Source: Mastigamoeba balamuthi (Eukaryota > Evosea > Mastigamoebida > Mastigamoebidae). From it: DNA of 34,971 bases. Location of the stretch: the NCBI GenBank assembly GCA_902651635.1, contig CACRSC010000067.1:147031-182001 (forward strand). Direction: 5' to 3'. Below, one piece after another: positions 1 to 10,675 of the stretch; the stretch's first letter is position 1; every line of letters starts with the position of its first letter. The translations under genes and the position numbers were made by a program. Under the pieces are notes generated by a model. The model did no database searches. It worked only from the letters and a program-made list of their open reading frames with translations, and had not been told where the DNA came from.

Positions 1-530
1 CGGGGCGCTCGATGCAGGCGAGGGGCTTGGGGGCCTCGAGCAGCTCCTGCGAGGCTCCTCTCAGCCGCCGCGAGAACAAAGGGAGAAAAGGAGAGAAGGC
101 GAGCGAGCACCAGCAGCGCCACGGGGAGGTTCCAGCCGTAGGGCAGGTCGCGGCGCGCCATGGGGACGGCGGCAGAGGAGCTCCCGGCGATGTCATCGGA
201 GGGGAGCGCGTCCTGGCGCTGCTGCTGCTCCGGCGCGGGGCTGGCGCCAGAGGGCACGCCGGGGCCCGAGCCTGCGATGGACAGGGGGCGCGACGCAGGT
301 GAGCACGCGGAAGAGTTCGTCGCAGCGCGCGACGGTGAGGGCGTTTGTTATTGGCATCGAATACACGGCACTCGTGTGCTGGGGCTTGCGAGCAGGGGGT
401 CACTTCCCTCTCCGCTGCTCCCGCCCGACGTCCTGACCGCCGGGTCGCTGGGAGAGGTCTCCGTGGGGGCGTGCGCACTCTGCGGGGCGTCGGTGTTGTT
501 GTGGTCGCTGTCGAAGATGTGCTCAGACAT
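1..530 (-). CDS. Hypothetical protein, 5' part, runs off the left edge
   Basis: I do not recognise this gene. The proposed start is the ATG at 530 (MSEHIFDSD...). Exon 1 (530-404) ends in phase 1 at a gtgacc donor. Exon 2 starts at 271 after a cgcag acceptor. Joining them gives a Ser/Gly/Pro-rich, acidic, disordered N-terminus of about 92 residues, ending near DLPYGWNLP at 123. After that either the frame continues through a hydrophobic stretch (VALLVLARLLSFSPFVL, which could be a membrane segment), or a gtggcg donor at 122 starts another intron. The window edge prevents a decision. The upstream flank and first codons lie in an inverted repeat with 6.13-6.88 kb. Codon use is less biased than in the housekeeping genes to the right. 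What is seen is an open reading frame with plausible splice sites; the function is unknown. Confidence 0.35.
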
Positions 531-1175
531 GGTCGTTGCTTGCTCTCTGCCAAAAATCAATAGAAAACTGACAGAGTTTCGGTGCAGGTGTCAGCGAGTC
601 TCCTCCCGTTCTGCGACTCGTTCCTCAATGCAAGCTCTGAGCGCCCATTCCTTGATCTCTCTGTCTTTGCGAGGGGCACTTCCAGCCGATGGCTGTTCCC
701 ACGGATTGCGCCTGTGTCTATTTCAAATGAGAGGACAGTTGAATTTGAATTTGAATTCAATGTGGCCACCGCACCATTTCACCCCTGTCGCTGCTGCTCC
801 CCGCGCTTCCGGCTGAGCGCACCCGGCACCATCGGGGACGGCATCGCAGCGGTGAGGCACGGTGCAGCGGGAGGTGGTGAGCCGCGCAGAGGGGGTGAGG
901 GCTCACTGGTAGCGCTGCTGTGGCCAGGGCTGTGTCGCCTGCGGTCCGAGGGCTCTGCTGCTGGCCGCGCGCTCTCCCTCCACGTGGTGCCACGCCGCAG
1001 CGTCTGCCTCTCCCGTGGCCGCCAGAGTGGCAAGAGGTCGTGTGGGGCCATGCGGTGCTGCTGGTGGGGTCGAGCGTTCTGTGCTGTGCCACTCGGATGA
1101 GTGCAGCCCGTACCGGGATTCTGTGCAACGGGAAATGCCTGCGTGACGTTGTGGCCCTTGAATCTGGTTGTACAG
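430..1175. repeat. Arm 1 of diverged inverted repeat (partner about 6125-6880)
   Basis: Read on the opposite strand, this segment matches about 6125-6880 base for base over long runs with scattered substitutions and indels. Shared landmarks are the string around 1119-1160 (cgggaaatgcctgcgtgacg, found as its complement near 6150-6170), the AT motif of GAATTTGAATTT type (739-760 and 6540-6563), and the segment just before the ATG at 530 (partner about 6720-6750). The arm covers the 5' flank and first codons of the gene at 1-530. No convincing protein is encoded in the arm itself beyond those codons. Confidence 0.6.
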
Positions 1176-2492
1176 TAAATTCCAATTCCCCTCGATTCCA
1201 ATTTTCGTATCCGCGGGAGACGTGCGCTAAACGCCCGCGAGCTCTCGTGCAGGGAGACGCGGGACCTCACACGGCGGCACACAGTAATACAGTTCTACAA
1301 AAGTAGTTTTTAGCATAGAATTTATGTTTTTTGAATTGGCGACAGGAATTGCCGGCGTGGAAGATTCATGGCGCAATCTGGCATTCCGTGGTTCCTCTTC
1401 AGTTCCCGCTTATTCCTCCACACCACCTGGAATCTGCACCCAGGCTGAAGCTTCCCGTTTGTGGCCCACAGCCTTCCGCCAATCTCGTGGTGATCTGCGG
1501 AGCGGTGCGAGGTATCTATGACCACTCTCGTTGTCCCTTTACAGCGATTGTCGCGTTGACTGTTGGCTGTGGTTGGATCCGCGCCGCAGCTGGGCCGGGA
1601 TCAAATCAGTTGACTGTGCAGACCCCCTGAATCGGGAGGGGTGTGTGTTTTCAAAAAGAGCACAGCACAGTGAGACACCGCAGGCATTGCCTGGGCCCCC
1701 GCGGTGGGTCCCAGAGCGCCTTGTTTGGGGCCGTGTCCGTTCGTTTTGAGCGCCAGCCGGAGCTGCCGCCGTCGCGCCTCCAGCACACCTCCCGCCCCAC
1801 CTGCAGCGGCAGGAAGGGGCGGACAGGCGTCCTTCAGTGCTACTGGGACAGTGCCTCTTGGGCTGTGTGGTCCGGTGCAACCTCGGCGCACCAGTGGTTG
1901 CGCACCCACTGGAGCTCCTACTGCTGTCCCTTGACACCACAGCCAACACCTTCTCATGGTCATGCAGATACTCGTGTTTTGCCTTTTCGGTGTCGCAATC
2001 GGGTTATGGGTCGCTGCCACTGTGATCTCTTTCTTTCGCCACAGACCGGCACAGGAGGCGTATTGCAAACGCGATAATCTCCCACGGGAGCTCAATCTCC
2101 AACATCGAACCCCCCCCCTTTATCAGATCAATAGGTGGACCGAAAACTGCAACGCTCTGTTGCGTTCTCCGTGACTCTCACTCGCTGGCCCTCAGCGGCG
2201 TCGGCCTCTCTCCCTCCTGTGGAGTCTTCTTGACCAACGCCACACTGGCCCTCGGCGCCCTGTTGTGGACCACTGCGGTCATAGAGCATGGTCTCCAGAG
2301 GAAAGCAGGCTTTGAACAATTGGAGGACCCGTGCTTCTTTATCTACACTTCCAACACGAATCACAGTTGATTCACACAGTGAAGACTGATCGGACACCTC
2401 GATGAGGTGCCCCAGATGAGCTCTCGAAGATTGGTCCGGAAGAGGGTGACACAGGCATCGAGGCGCTCGACTGCTCACGACGAGCCCACTGC
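1176..2492. other. Stretch with no supported gene
   Basis: Open frames here are short and overlap on both strands, and no splice-joined product resembles a known family. The only item worth naming is a small frame at 1956-2174 (+) beginning MVMQILVFCLFGVAIGLW, a possible single membrane segment followed by a basic tail. Nothing else supports it. A C-run lies at 2108-2117. Confidence 0.5.
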
Positions 2493-3800
2493 CTACGGAC
2501 AGACAGAGGCGAACTCGGTGAAGTGGCTTCCAATGTACGACGCCGCGGGCGAGCTCGAGTCGGTCCACGACCAGGGCATGTAGCCCGAGTACCCCAGCTG
2601 CGCGAGCCTCTTGATCAGGCGACCATGGTCAGTGCAGACCTGTCCGTTGCACCACGTGTTGGCTGCGCTTGCCAGTACGCTGTCCTGCGACGGGTCCGCC
2701 ATGATCTCGCCGATGATGATGGGCTTTGAGGGGCTGATGGCCGCGGACGCCCTTATGAGCAGCGGGTTGAAGTACGGCGTCGCCCACGAGTACCAGTGGA
2801 AGTCCCAGAAGTCGAGGTCGAGGTCGTTCCAGAGCTTCTTCTGGGTGAAGAACTTGAGGCTCGCGCTGCCCAGGGACACCGGCTGCTTGACTCCCTTGGC
2901 GCGCATCATGGAGAGGACTCCGTTCATCAGGGCCTTGACGTCTGCCAGACTGAACGACCTGCAGCCATCCCCGGGCTCGCCACCGTCGGCTGTGGCCACG
3001 ATCCACTCGGGCTCGTTCCAGAGGTCCCACGCGAACACGCCAGAGTTGCTCTTGAGGCGCTGGACGAGGGGTGCGATGGCGTTGTCAATCCACGACTGCC
3101 TGGCCTCGGGGTCGCTGATGATCTCGGGGTGCAGGTGGTTTCCCTTGCCCCAGTCGAAGCTCATCAGTGCGGGGTACACCAGCAGCCCGATGCTGACGTA
3201 TGATAACCGTCGCGGTGAGAGAAATTCGGTTGCTGCGAACTGGAGGTCGAGTGCAGATGGGTGCACCTCTTGGCGTAGTTGACAGCCTTCTCGACGCGGT
3301 CGAGAAACTTGCTGGGCAGCTTGGAGAACTTGGTGCTGTTCCAGCACGTGTCCGGGATGACATCGCTCCTGGCGAACACCCACCAGCGGACGACACGCGC
3401 TCCCTTGTTCTTCATCTCGGACAGCTCCTTCTTGGCAGCGGCGAACACGGTGTCCCACTTGTTCCAATCGTTGTTGACTGTGTGCCGAGGACTGTCAGAG
3501 AGGCGGGCACGGCTGTGCATAGGCAATGAATGGTACAGAAGTCTGTCATCCAGCCCGAGGACCAGCTGTGCTGAGCATAGTTGACTCCCACAGCCCACAC
3601 GTCGCCGTTCAGCGTGGTCGGGACACCAGTGCACCCGATCGTCGACGAGGACGTCCCGGCCGTGTCACGGAGGTCATGGGGATCGCCTGCACGCACGGAA
3701 TCCACTGCGAGACCCTTGAGAGCCAAGATGGCACAAGAGCACACGCACCCACACAGGAAGCAAGGACCAGTGAAATGCACCACGTGAAGAGGTTTATCAT
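2493..3800 (-). CDS. Secreted glycoside hydrolase family 5-like protein
   Basis: Four exons (3800-3749, 3686-3537, 3477-3267, 3192-2493) join in phase to 370 residues. The first 17 residues (MINLFTWCISLVLASCV) form a signal peptide core. The catalytic features match clan GH-A family 5: an Arg-rich strand (ARVVRWWVF) near residue 100, the acid/base motif WDLWNEPEW with Glu198, FHWYSW near 269-274, and the nucleophile strand IIIGE with Glu300. In this family the two Glu residues hydrolyse beta-1,4-glycans (cellulose, mannan or related). Subfamily and substrate cannot be assigned from the sequence alone. Introns are 62, 59 and 74 nt, with donors gtgcgt, gtacca and gtgcac. No binding module is visible. 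Its presence beside the expansin-like gene fits digestion of plant, fungal or microbial walls, which is inference. Confidence 0.85.
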
Positions 3801-6124
3801 GTTGAGTCTGATCAGTGATGGTTGGCGTAAAGTGTGGTGTTGAAGATTAAGTGGCTTATGTATTTCGCCGGGAGCTGTGTTAGAAAAGGCCAGATCAGGA
3901 TTGTTTTCAATTACGTGAACGAAATACATGTCATTCCTGACGTTTTCCTCTTGTGCATTGCTGCTTCTTTGTGATTGGATCAGAATAATAACAATGAAGT
4001 CAATGCTTACTTGAAGATACCAGGAAGTGATCTTCTCAGGTTCTTGATCCACGCTCAGATGGAACCACAAGCAGCTTAAATGATATGAATATAGCTACCA
4101 GTAGCTTGGATGAATCTGACGAGACTAGGAGTAGAGCAGACATATCAAGAACACGATTGATTGGCTTTGATGACACCAGAAAGCCAAAAATGTCATGGAC
4201 AAAGCAGAAAATTATCCAAGCAGTTCAAATGATGTCAATGACACTGAAATTAGCTCAGATGTGCAGCCAGAGTAATTCTGTAAGAGTTAAATGAGAATCA
4301 GAAGCTGAGTCTTATTCTTTCTCAATCAGAATCTGGGTTTGTACATACTTCTGAGTTGGATCAATAATCCTTGATGTACTTATTATGGACAGCAGCAACT
4401 CGGGTTCATAGTTAAGCTTCTCACGCATTCCCTTGACGTTACCTCTCAGGATCACGTCGAACAGCTATCATACCTTGTGCTGGGGATATGTTACTTTCCA
4501 TGTTTTCCTGATACAATTTCAACACTTATGGATGAAGATACAGTACTCTTTATATCACTGCCTGAGTGGCTTCAGTGGCCACGATGAGTAAGAACACATG
4601 ACCAATAACCTGCTCCATTCTGTCATAACGTGGTCGGGATTTCCTTGGCCTGCTTTCATCAGAGTCTTATTCCCTCGTTGCAGCAGCAGAAGAAGAATCA
4701 GCAGAGGCCCTTGAACATAATGGCCATGATCACACTATTACTTGTAATTTCTCCACTTCATACAGCAGAACAATCAAACAAGCTACAGCTGATGTATGAT
4801 GCACGATCTGTCAGCAACGTGAATGACGTGGGAAAGATCATTATCATGCTATAGATTTCCTTCCTGGTGGTACTGGTGAAGCACTGGGAGAGACTGAAAA
4901 GGTACAGCAAGAAAACCGCTTGGCACAGCCTGTTTACTATGATGGGCTGTATGATATCATCAGTGATGAGCAACATTTTCTTGAAGTGGAGATCACCAGA
5001 GATGTGCAACAGGCAAAGAACTGCTCAGAGATGGCATCTGAGATGGCCATTATCAGTGATTCCACTGTAAGGTTCCTTGGTGGTACTCGAGTTTATGCAC
5101 CCCAAGATGTGTATGCAGTACATGACTGGACTCCAGAACATCTCTGTTCTTTCTCTGAGGAGTAGGAGATGAACCTTCCTCTTAACATCTCTGTGAAAGA
5201 AGCAGGTACTGCTATACGAGCAGTCATTTTGCTCCGTGATGGAGGCTGTGGCAGTCATGCCAATCAAGGGCCTAGCAGTGGGAGGTATATCGTTCAATTG
5301 ACAAAAGCAGGATGAGAAAATGTGATTGGAATCGAGAGCATACATATAAGACCGTGATGCTCAGAGAAGTATATGTATCCGCAACATCTCAGGGCATCAA
5401 ATCTTGTTGAGCATCACCACTTGCACATTGGGTGAGGTCGAATGCACTATACGTGCATTGAAATGGCAAATATGGCAGGAAGTGCGGTGTGGGGGGGTGG
5501 GGGCATTTCCACAGTGCCGGAAGATATCACGAGCCTATTATTCCCGACAGCAAGTCACAGCACAAGAACTCCTGTGATATTCTGCTTGTGACCACTTGGT
5601 GGGTGTGGGGCAGCTGAGTGTGTGTGGCACTCTTAAACACCACATACATGGCCCAGTGTCCACCATGTCCCTGGGCAATACCGAGGGTTCCCCAGTGCAT
5701 GCCTGTTGCTGCCGACTCCTGCAAACATCGTGGCACTGACGACCAGAGTGCTGTTGTGCTAGTACAACGGGCCATGTGGTATGTGAGTGTGGAGCTTTTG
5801 ATATGTGGTGCCCGTGGTGGCATACAGATCCCCTGCTTTTTCCAAAATCAGCAACACACGAGTTGCTTGGAAACTCCAAACAACTCGGCCGTGTGTGTTG
5901 TTTTGGCGGGTAAATGCTGGGACAGGAAAAGATATCGGCCAAAAATCTGCATTCCATCCGACTGGTCGGATCCGTCAGGTAGGTCAGTTAATTACTGACC
6001 AACCGACCTGACCGAGATTACAGACACTACCTGGCGGTGGCCGCCCAGTCGCTGTGGCCTGTGTGGATGGGAGGGGTGCAGGTACCCAAGAGAGAGGGAA
6101 TCGAGGGAGAATTTAACGAACAGA
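3801..6124. other. Gene-poor stretch containing an AT-richer island
   Basis: From about 3850 to 5450 the base composition is visibly more AT-rich than the flanks. Reading frames are broken by frequent stops, although several short frames keep protein-like texture, for example 4920-5165 (+), MAQPVYYDGLYDIISD, and 4085-4294 (+), an acidic/Ser-rich start followed by SWTKQKIIQAV. The texture would fit a decayed mobile element or old insertion, but I see no transposase motif, long terminal repeat or clear target-site duplication. The portion at 5460-6120 is again GC-richer and holds a G-run at 5491-5506. No gene can be supported. Confidence 0.45.
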
Positions 6125-6880
6125 TCGATGGGTGATTCCTGGGCCGCAACGTCACGCAGGCATTTCCCGTTGCATAGTATTACTGTGGGGCTGCGGAGCT
6201 GCACTCCTCCGAGCGGCACGGCACAGAGAGCTCTCTGCCCAGCCCTGGCCACGCAGCACCGCATGGCCCTACACGATCCCTTGCCGCTCTGGCTGTCCCG
6301 GGCGAGGCAGAGGCTGCAGCGTGGCGCCACTGGCGGAGGGAGCGCGCGGCCAGAAGCAGAGCCCTCGCACTGCAGGCGACGCAGCGGCCACCACAGCGCT
6401 GCCAGTGAGCACACACCCCTCTGCGCGGATCACCGAAGTCGACGACGACGACAGGTGCGCTCAGCGGGGCGCTGCACCGCGGTGCGCGGGGAGCAGATGC
6501 AGCAGGGGGTTGGTGGTGGCTGTGTGCTGCTGCCGATGTATTCAATTGAAATTCAAATTCAGTTGTGTCCTCTCGTTTGAGGTAAATTCAGGGCAATCCA
6601 CGATGACAACCATCGGCTGGGAGTACCCCCACAGAGACAGAGGTCAGGGAGCGGCGCCCAGAGCTGCTCTGAGAAACGAGTCGAAGTATGGGCGCAGTCT
6701 CGCTGACACCTCACCGGAACTCTGTCAGTTATCCATTGATTATGGCAGAGAACAAGCCAACTGTGAGCCCTTCGCAACTGACTCGAAGGACGCCGAGGGC
6801 ACCCTCGATGCCAGCGACAACACCACCGACGCCCACCCGTTGCCACTGCACCCGCATGCAGACTGTCACTCACCCGAAGG
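6125..6880. repeat. Arm 2 of diverged inverted repeat, with decayed gene start
   Basis: This is the inverted partner of about 430-1175. The sequence equivalent to the ATG at 530 has lost that start codon: it reads ctgtgagccc near 6757. The following codons equivalent to SDHNNTDA are still readable as SDNTTDAH around 6810-6835 (+). A frame is open across 6132-7202, but its texture is not protein-like. I treat the arm as a degenerate copy of the 5' end of the gene at 1-530, not as a functional gene. Confidence 0.5.
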
Positions 6881-7039
6881 GCGTTGTCGCTCGCGGAGAA
6901 GGGAACGGAATCGCGTAGGCTCACATTGTGGGTCTTTTCCTCTGTTGAGAAGCACACCCCCACAGCAGCCCATGACGGAATCCCAGTGTGAATCATCCCT
7001 GTGCTGCGCCATGGCAGCCTCAGTAATCTCATGCACGCG

Positions 7040-9245
7040 ATGGCCGTCACGGACTCGACTCCCTGCAGGCGCTGCGGCTGTGCACACAGGGTGCCTGTCC
7101 TTCAAGTGCCACCGGTGCTCTGCTCCGCGGGCCTTTACACAATACAATGCTCCACAGTTTTACTCAGTTTCTTCGGGGACTGAGAGCACCTGCGCCTCCT
7201 AACGGACAGACACCATGTGCACGCTGCCGCAGAGGCAGCAGGATAGCGAGCCCGCGGTGGTCGTCTTTGTGGGGCTCTGGGGCGGACACCTTGGCGCTCG
7301 CGAACAGCGCTGGCAACGAGTCAGTGCATCAGAAATACAACTCGAAGCACCAAAAAGAAAGTGGCACAGAGCCATGGACTCGAGCCCGTCAACGCGCGGC
7401 AGTTGGATACCTGCTGCCAGGTCTTGACGTTCATTGATCAGGCTGGCGGACTTCTTGTGTGGAGAGCAGGCTGAGAAACGATCCTCAAAGCCGTTCGAGC
7501 TCACTTCTCTCTGGCAGGAGAACTGATTGTCGTTGTTGTTTTGTTTTGTATCTGTAGATTGCGGAGTCCTCTCGGGACAGTCCCTGTCCCGAGATTTCAA
7601 AATAATCTATTACGTCATCATGACGTAATACACTACCCAAATTCCAGTTCTACAACCCTAGCTGGTTTTGCTGATTGTTGTGGCGTCAGTGTAGCGCACT
7701 CGCTCAGTATCGGTGGCTTCTATGGCCAAAGGCACACGCTGATGCGGACTTAGCATCCTCCAAACTCCATCCAGGCCCTCTCATGCTTGACTTCCTTGGT
7801 CAAACGTCGTACTCGTCCTTCTCGGGTTCTTGTCCGCGTCCTGGCAAATATATGGATGGGCTCGTGCTAGTGTAATCAAAGAGACTCAAAGAACGCGGGA
7901 CCTTGGTCCTACGCCTCGCATTCTTCATTTGTGTCCTCCACAAGCACGTCGCCCTCCTCAACTTCCTCCATGTCCTCCCACTCCTCTTCCGCATCGAACC
8001 ATACGTCCTCCTCGTCATCCTCAGCATTCCAGACGGCCGCGTTATCCTGCTCCTCCTGCTCCTCTTGCTCCTCCTCGCTCTCGGCATCCTTCGTGTGGCC
8101 ATCCAGGTCGGTCCCCAACTCGTCCCCGTTCAGGCCCGTGTCCTTGCCGTGATGCTTCTCCACCTCAGCCTCGTCGCCAGCGTCCAGAGAGTCCCGCGAA
8201 TCAGACGCGTGCAACTGAGAGTGGTCGTCGCGGCCGTGCTGGTTCTCAGGGTTCTGCGGCAGGGTCAAGAAGTCCCCTACTTCCATCAGAAACTCCTCCA
8301 TCTCGCTGTTCAGTTCCTGGGCCTCGTGCAGCGCCCTCCAAGCCCGACCCACGAGCTCGGCGATGTCCTTCTCAGAGACCTTCCTCTCTCCGGTGCCCTG
8401 GGTGTCAGTTGCGCTGACCTCGCGCGACTGCGAGAAGCCGTCGTTGCTGATCTGCTCGTCATCGCCTGTGGTCCTGCGCTTGCTCAGCGGGGGCTCCTCG
8501 TCGCGCTGGCCGGCGCCGTCGTCGGGCTCCTCGCGTTGCCTCTTGTGCTGCTGCTGCTCCGCGCAGGGGCTCGGCGGCGGCGTCAGGAACAGCTCGATCT
8601 CGAACTCCGAGGGGTCCCTCTCAGACGACGGCGACGACGGCTTGGACGGGCTCCCGGGTACCGAGGACTGGCCGTCGCTGACGGTCTTGTCGTGGCTTTC
8701 CAGACCCCCGGGCAGCGGCCCCACCGGGATGATGGACGGCGATTCCTGTGACGTCGCCTGTGAGTCAGCACACGTGTCACGTGTCGAAGTGTTGCAATGA
8801 AATCGGAGCACACATCGAGATCTGTGTCTGCAGCCTGCTGGTTCGGGCACAGCGGCGGGGCGTCGGGGTCCTGGATGGTGGCGATGACGTCATCGATGGG
8901 GCTCCCCTCCCCGCTGCTCTGAGACCGCGGCTTCCAGAGCACGGGGACGATGCTCTGAGACTGACGTGTCTGGGGTCCTGCGGAGCGAGAGGGCTCGGGT
9001 GAGCGAGTCTCGAATTGTGTTCCCTGGGAGAGCGGTTCTCTTGGGGAATTCGGTAGCTCAAATTTGAAAAGGGTCGCAGAACAGCGGCGGGAGCACCATC
9101 GGACACCGGGAGGAGGTTGACGTGGCTCTCCTGGGGCTCAGAGGAGCCCGGGAGGTCGTTGTGGGCGGCGGTGTTGTCGCTCGACATGTTCGATGTATGC
9201 GAGATGGAAAATCTGAACGGGGGATTCCAAAGTGCGCTGAGCGAT
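7040..9245. repeat. Block A of a 2-kb inverted gene duplication (partner 17.72-19.66 kb)
   Basis: On the minus strand this block matches the plus strand of about 17725-19660. The match starts just upstream of the acidic-protein ATG (shared ccatctcgcat...atcgaacatg), continues through both genes, and extends over 700 bases past the stop codons. The 3' flank contains shared strings such as gagtttggaggatg, gagtgcgctacac and the ggactcgagcc region. Divergence is substantial in non-coding parts and lower in coding parts, so the duplication is old but at least the gene has been kept. Confidence 0.8.
7909..9187 (-). CDS. Acidic nuclear-type protein, copy A (unrecognised family)
   Basis: Three exons (9187-9097, 8977-8814, 8757-7909) join in phase to 367 residues. 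The start MSSDNTAAHNDLPG is shared exactly with copy B (17776-18940), as is the position of intron 1 (119 nt here, 124 nt there, phase 1). The chain holds a disordered Ser/Pro-rich N-terminus, a conserved FEIELFLTPP segment, two basic clusters that look like nuclear signals (KRQREEPDD and SKRRTTGDD), and a helical segment AELVGRAWRALHEAQELN...EMEEFLMEVGDFL. It ends in a strongly acidic tail rich in EEQ and EDMEEVE. A second intron (56 nt, 8813-8758) is absent from copy B, and the adjoining segment of about 40 residues is also missing there. I do not recognise the family. Nuclear location and a histone- or protein-binding acidic tail are inferences from composition. Confidence 0.75.
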
Positions 9246-9744
9246 TGATTCCTCTGCCTCCTGGCTCTTACATAAGCGCCCCCACCCAAAATTGTAGCGC
9301 GAGCGCTGTGCCCACAACCCGCTCTGGGTAGAGCAGTGGGCATGCGCCCTCGTGCCCCTTTCTGAGGCCGAGCGTTGCGGGGGAGCTCCTGTGGCTGGTC
9401 TCTGCCAGGGTGACAACTCGGCGTGAGGCCTCTGAGAATAATCCGAGAAGCTGAATCTGGCCCGCACCGCGTGCGTCGGGGACGTGCCAGAGACTCGTCA
9501 ACGCTTGTCCTCTGGTCAATTGAACGCCTGTCATTTTTGTTGGCTTTAACGGTGCTCAGCCTACTCTCTTGGGGCGCATGGCCTTCGATCAGCGCTACGC
9601 CTCTGCCCCCAGGGTGAAACTTCCCGTTTTTTGACCCGGGGGCCTTCTGCGGCACTCACTTCGCGCTGTGTGTGTGGCACTGGCGGCGACGAGCAGATGC
9701 AGGGGACGACTCCGGTGACGTTCACCGTGTCGAGCTGCAGATCT
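9188..9744. promoter_or_regulatory. Upstream region of copy A; otherwise empty
   Basis: The first 60 bases upstream of the copy A start are shared with copy B (ccatctcgcat followed by atcgaacatg), which suggests retained promoter sequence. The remainder, to about 9744, holds no supported gene, RNA or repeat that I can identify. Confidence 0.4.
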
Positions 9745-9963
9745 ACCTCTGCTGGTGTAGCATGTCTGAGTGGCAGCTGTCCACCATCACCTGCGCCCAA
9801 CACGTTCGGCTCGGTCGCGCGCATCTTCACCACGCAGCAGGAGATCGAAGATAGAGTCATCCTCGTGGGCTACGTCGTCGGCGCTGTTCTCAACAGCGCC
9901 ATCGCTGCCTCGATCCTCAACTACGGCAGCGCCAGCACCAAGGCGGACAATATGGCACCTTGA
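9745..9963 (+). pseudogene. Remnant resembling the C-terminus of MPDU1 (PQ-loop protein)
   Basis: The 3' part reads FGSVARIFTTQQE followed by a hydrophobic stretch (VILVGYVVGAVLNSAIAASIL) and ends at TGA 9961-9963. This matches the last PQ-loop region of mannose-P-dolichol utilization defect 1 proteins, which have a Gly-Gly-Ser-Leu-Ala-Arg-Ile-Phe-Thr segment before the final membrane helix. The preceding family motif (Gly-Gln-Leu-Ser-x-Ile-Thr) is visible as WQLSTIT, but in another frame, one base out, between about 9795 and 9815. I found no upstream exons for the first PQ-loop. The likely reading is a truncated, frame-broken copy. A sequencing error in a genuine last exon is the alternative. 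Confidence 0.4.
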
Positions 9964-10057
9964 ATTGCCCTCCCTCAGGACTTTGTGTGTTATCTTGCCG
10001 CACTAGCTTCTCAGAATGTGCGTACAGCTGCAAGCACATCTCCCACCAGTTCTGCCC

Positions 10058-10384
10058 TCACCGCAGTTGCTGCACCCCCCGCATCCACGCACCCAGTCCC
10101 CATCCCGGCACCCCAAGCCCCTGATCCCGTCTGCTGCCACTTGTCCAGCTGGGGCCATCACCATCAAGGGGTGATGCGGCCCAGAGGGGCCCTAACATAC
10201 GAAGCACCACGGTCCACACCAGCGCAAGTAGAGTCGAGAAGGACTCGAAAATGCTCTCGTCCCCAAACCGAAGCTGTTTCACGGTAGTATCGGCGGCGCA
10301 GAACAGATGCTGTAGGCGCAAGGAGCACTCCTCCTGCACGCGCGCAAGCAGAAGAAGGCGAAGATGATCGTCCAAATCAGCCAT
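10058..10384 (-). CDS. Possible first exon of a hypothetical protein
   Basis: From the ATG at 10384 the frame reads MADLDDHLRLLLLARVQEE and continues with protein-like texture for about 55 residues (to ...FESFSTLLAL), where a gtgtgg donor could end the exon. Beyond that point the frame becomes low quality. Candidate further exons to the left can be drawn down to about 9950, but they would overlap the MPDU1-like remnant, so I do not propose them. It is divergent from the beta-trefoil gene with 291 bases between the starts, consistent with a shared promoter region. The family is not recognised. Confidence 0.3.
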   Translation of the reverse strand: MADLDDHLRLLLLARVQEECSLRLQHLFCAADTTVKQLRFGDESIFESFSTLLALVWTVVLRMLGPLWAASPLDGDGPSWTSGSRRDQGLGVPGWGLGAWMRGVQQLR

Positions 10385-10675
10385 TGGCGTAATGGTGCGC
10401 CGGCGTTGTGGGTGTTTGGGGTCTGGGGGCTGTGAGCTTTGCTCACTTCCGTCAGACGAATTATGGTGAATTCAACGGAATTCGACATCAAAGATAATGT
10501 GGCGAGCACCGCCGGAAAATCACCCTTTGTCGCTGGTCGCCGAAAACAGGCAGACGCAGACCGGAGCTGACGCAATACAAGAGAAAAAGCCACCGTGTTT
10601 AACCGAATCACGCCGACACCGACCGGGCGAACCGTCATTTTGTTATTCAGACACATCTTTGTGTTGAACCTCACG

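Noticed and set aside
1956-2174. Small plus-strand frame with a hydrophobic start
   Set aside because: Short, with no splice partners and no conservation to lean on. It is mentioned only in the stretch description.
6132-7202. Plus-strand open frame of 356 codons
   Set aside because: It crosses an inverted-repeat arm and non-coding flank, its texture is not protein-like, and the partner arm does not keep the frame.
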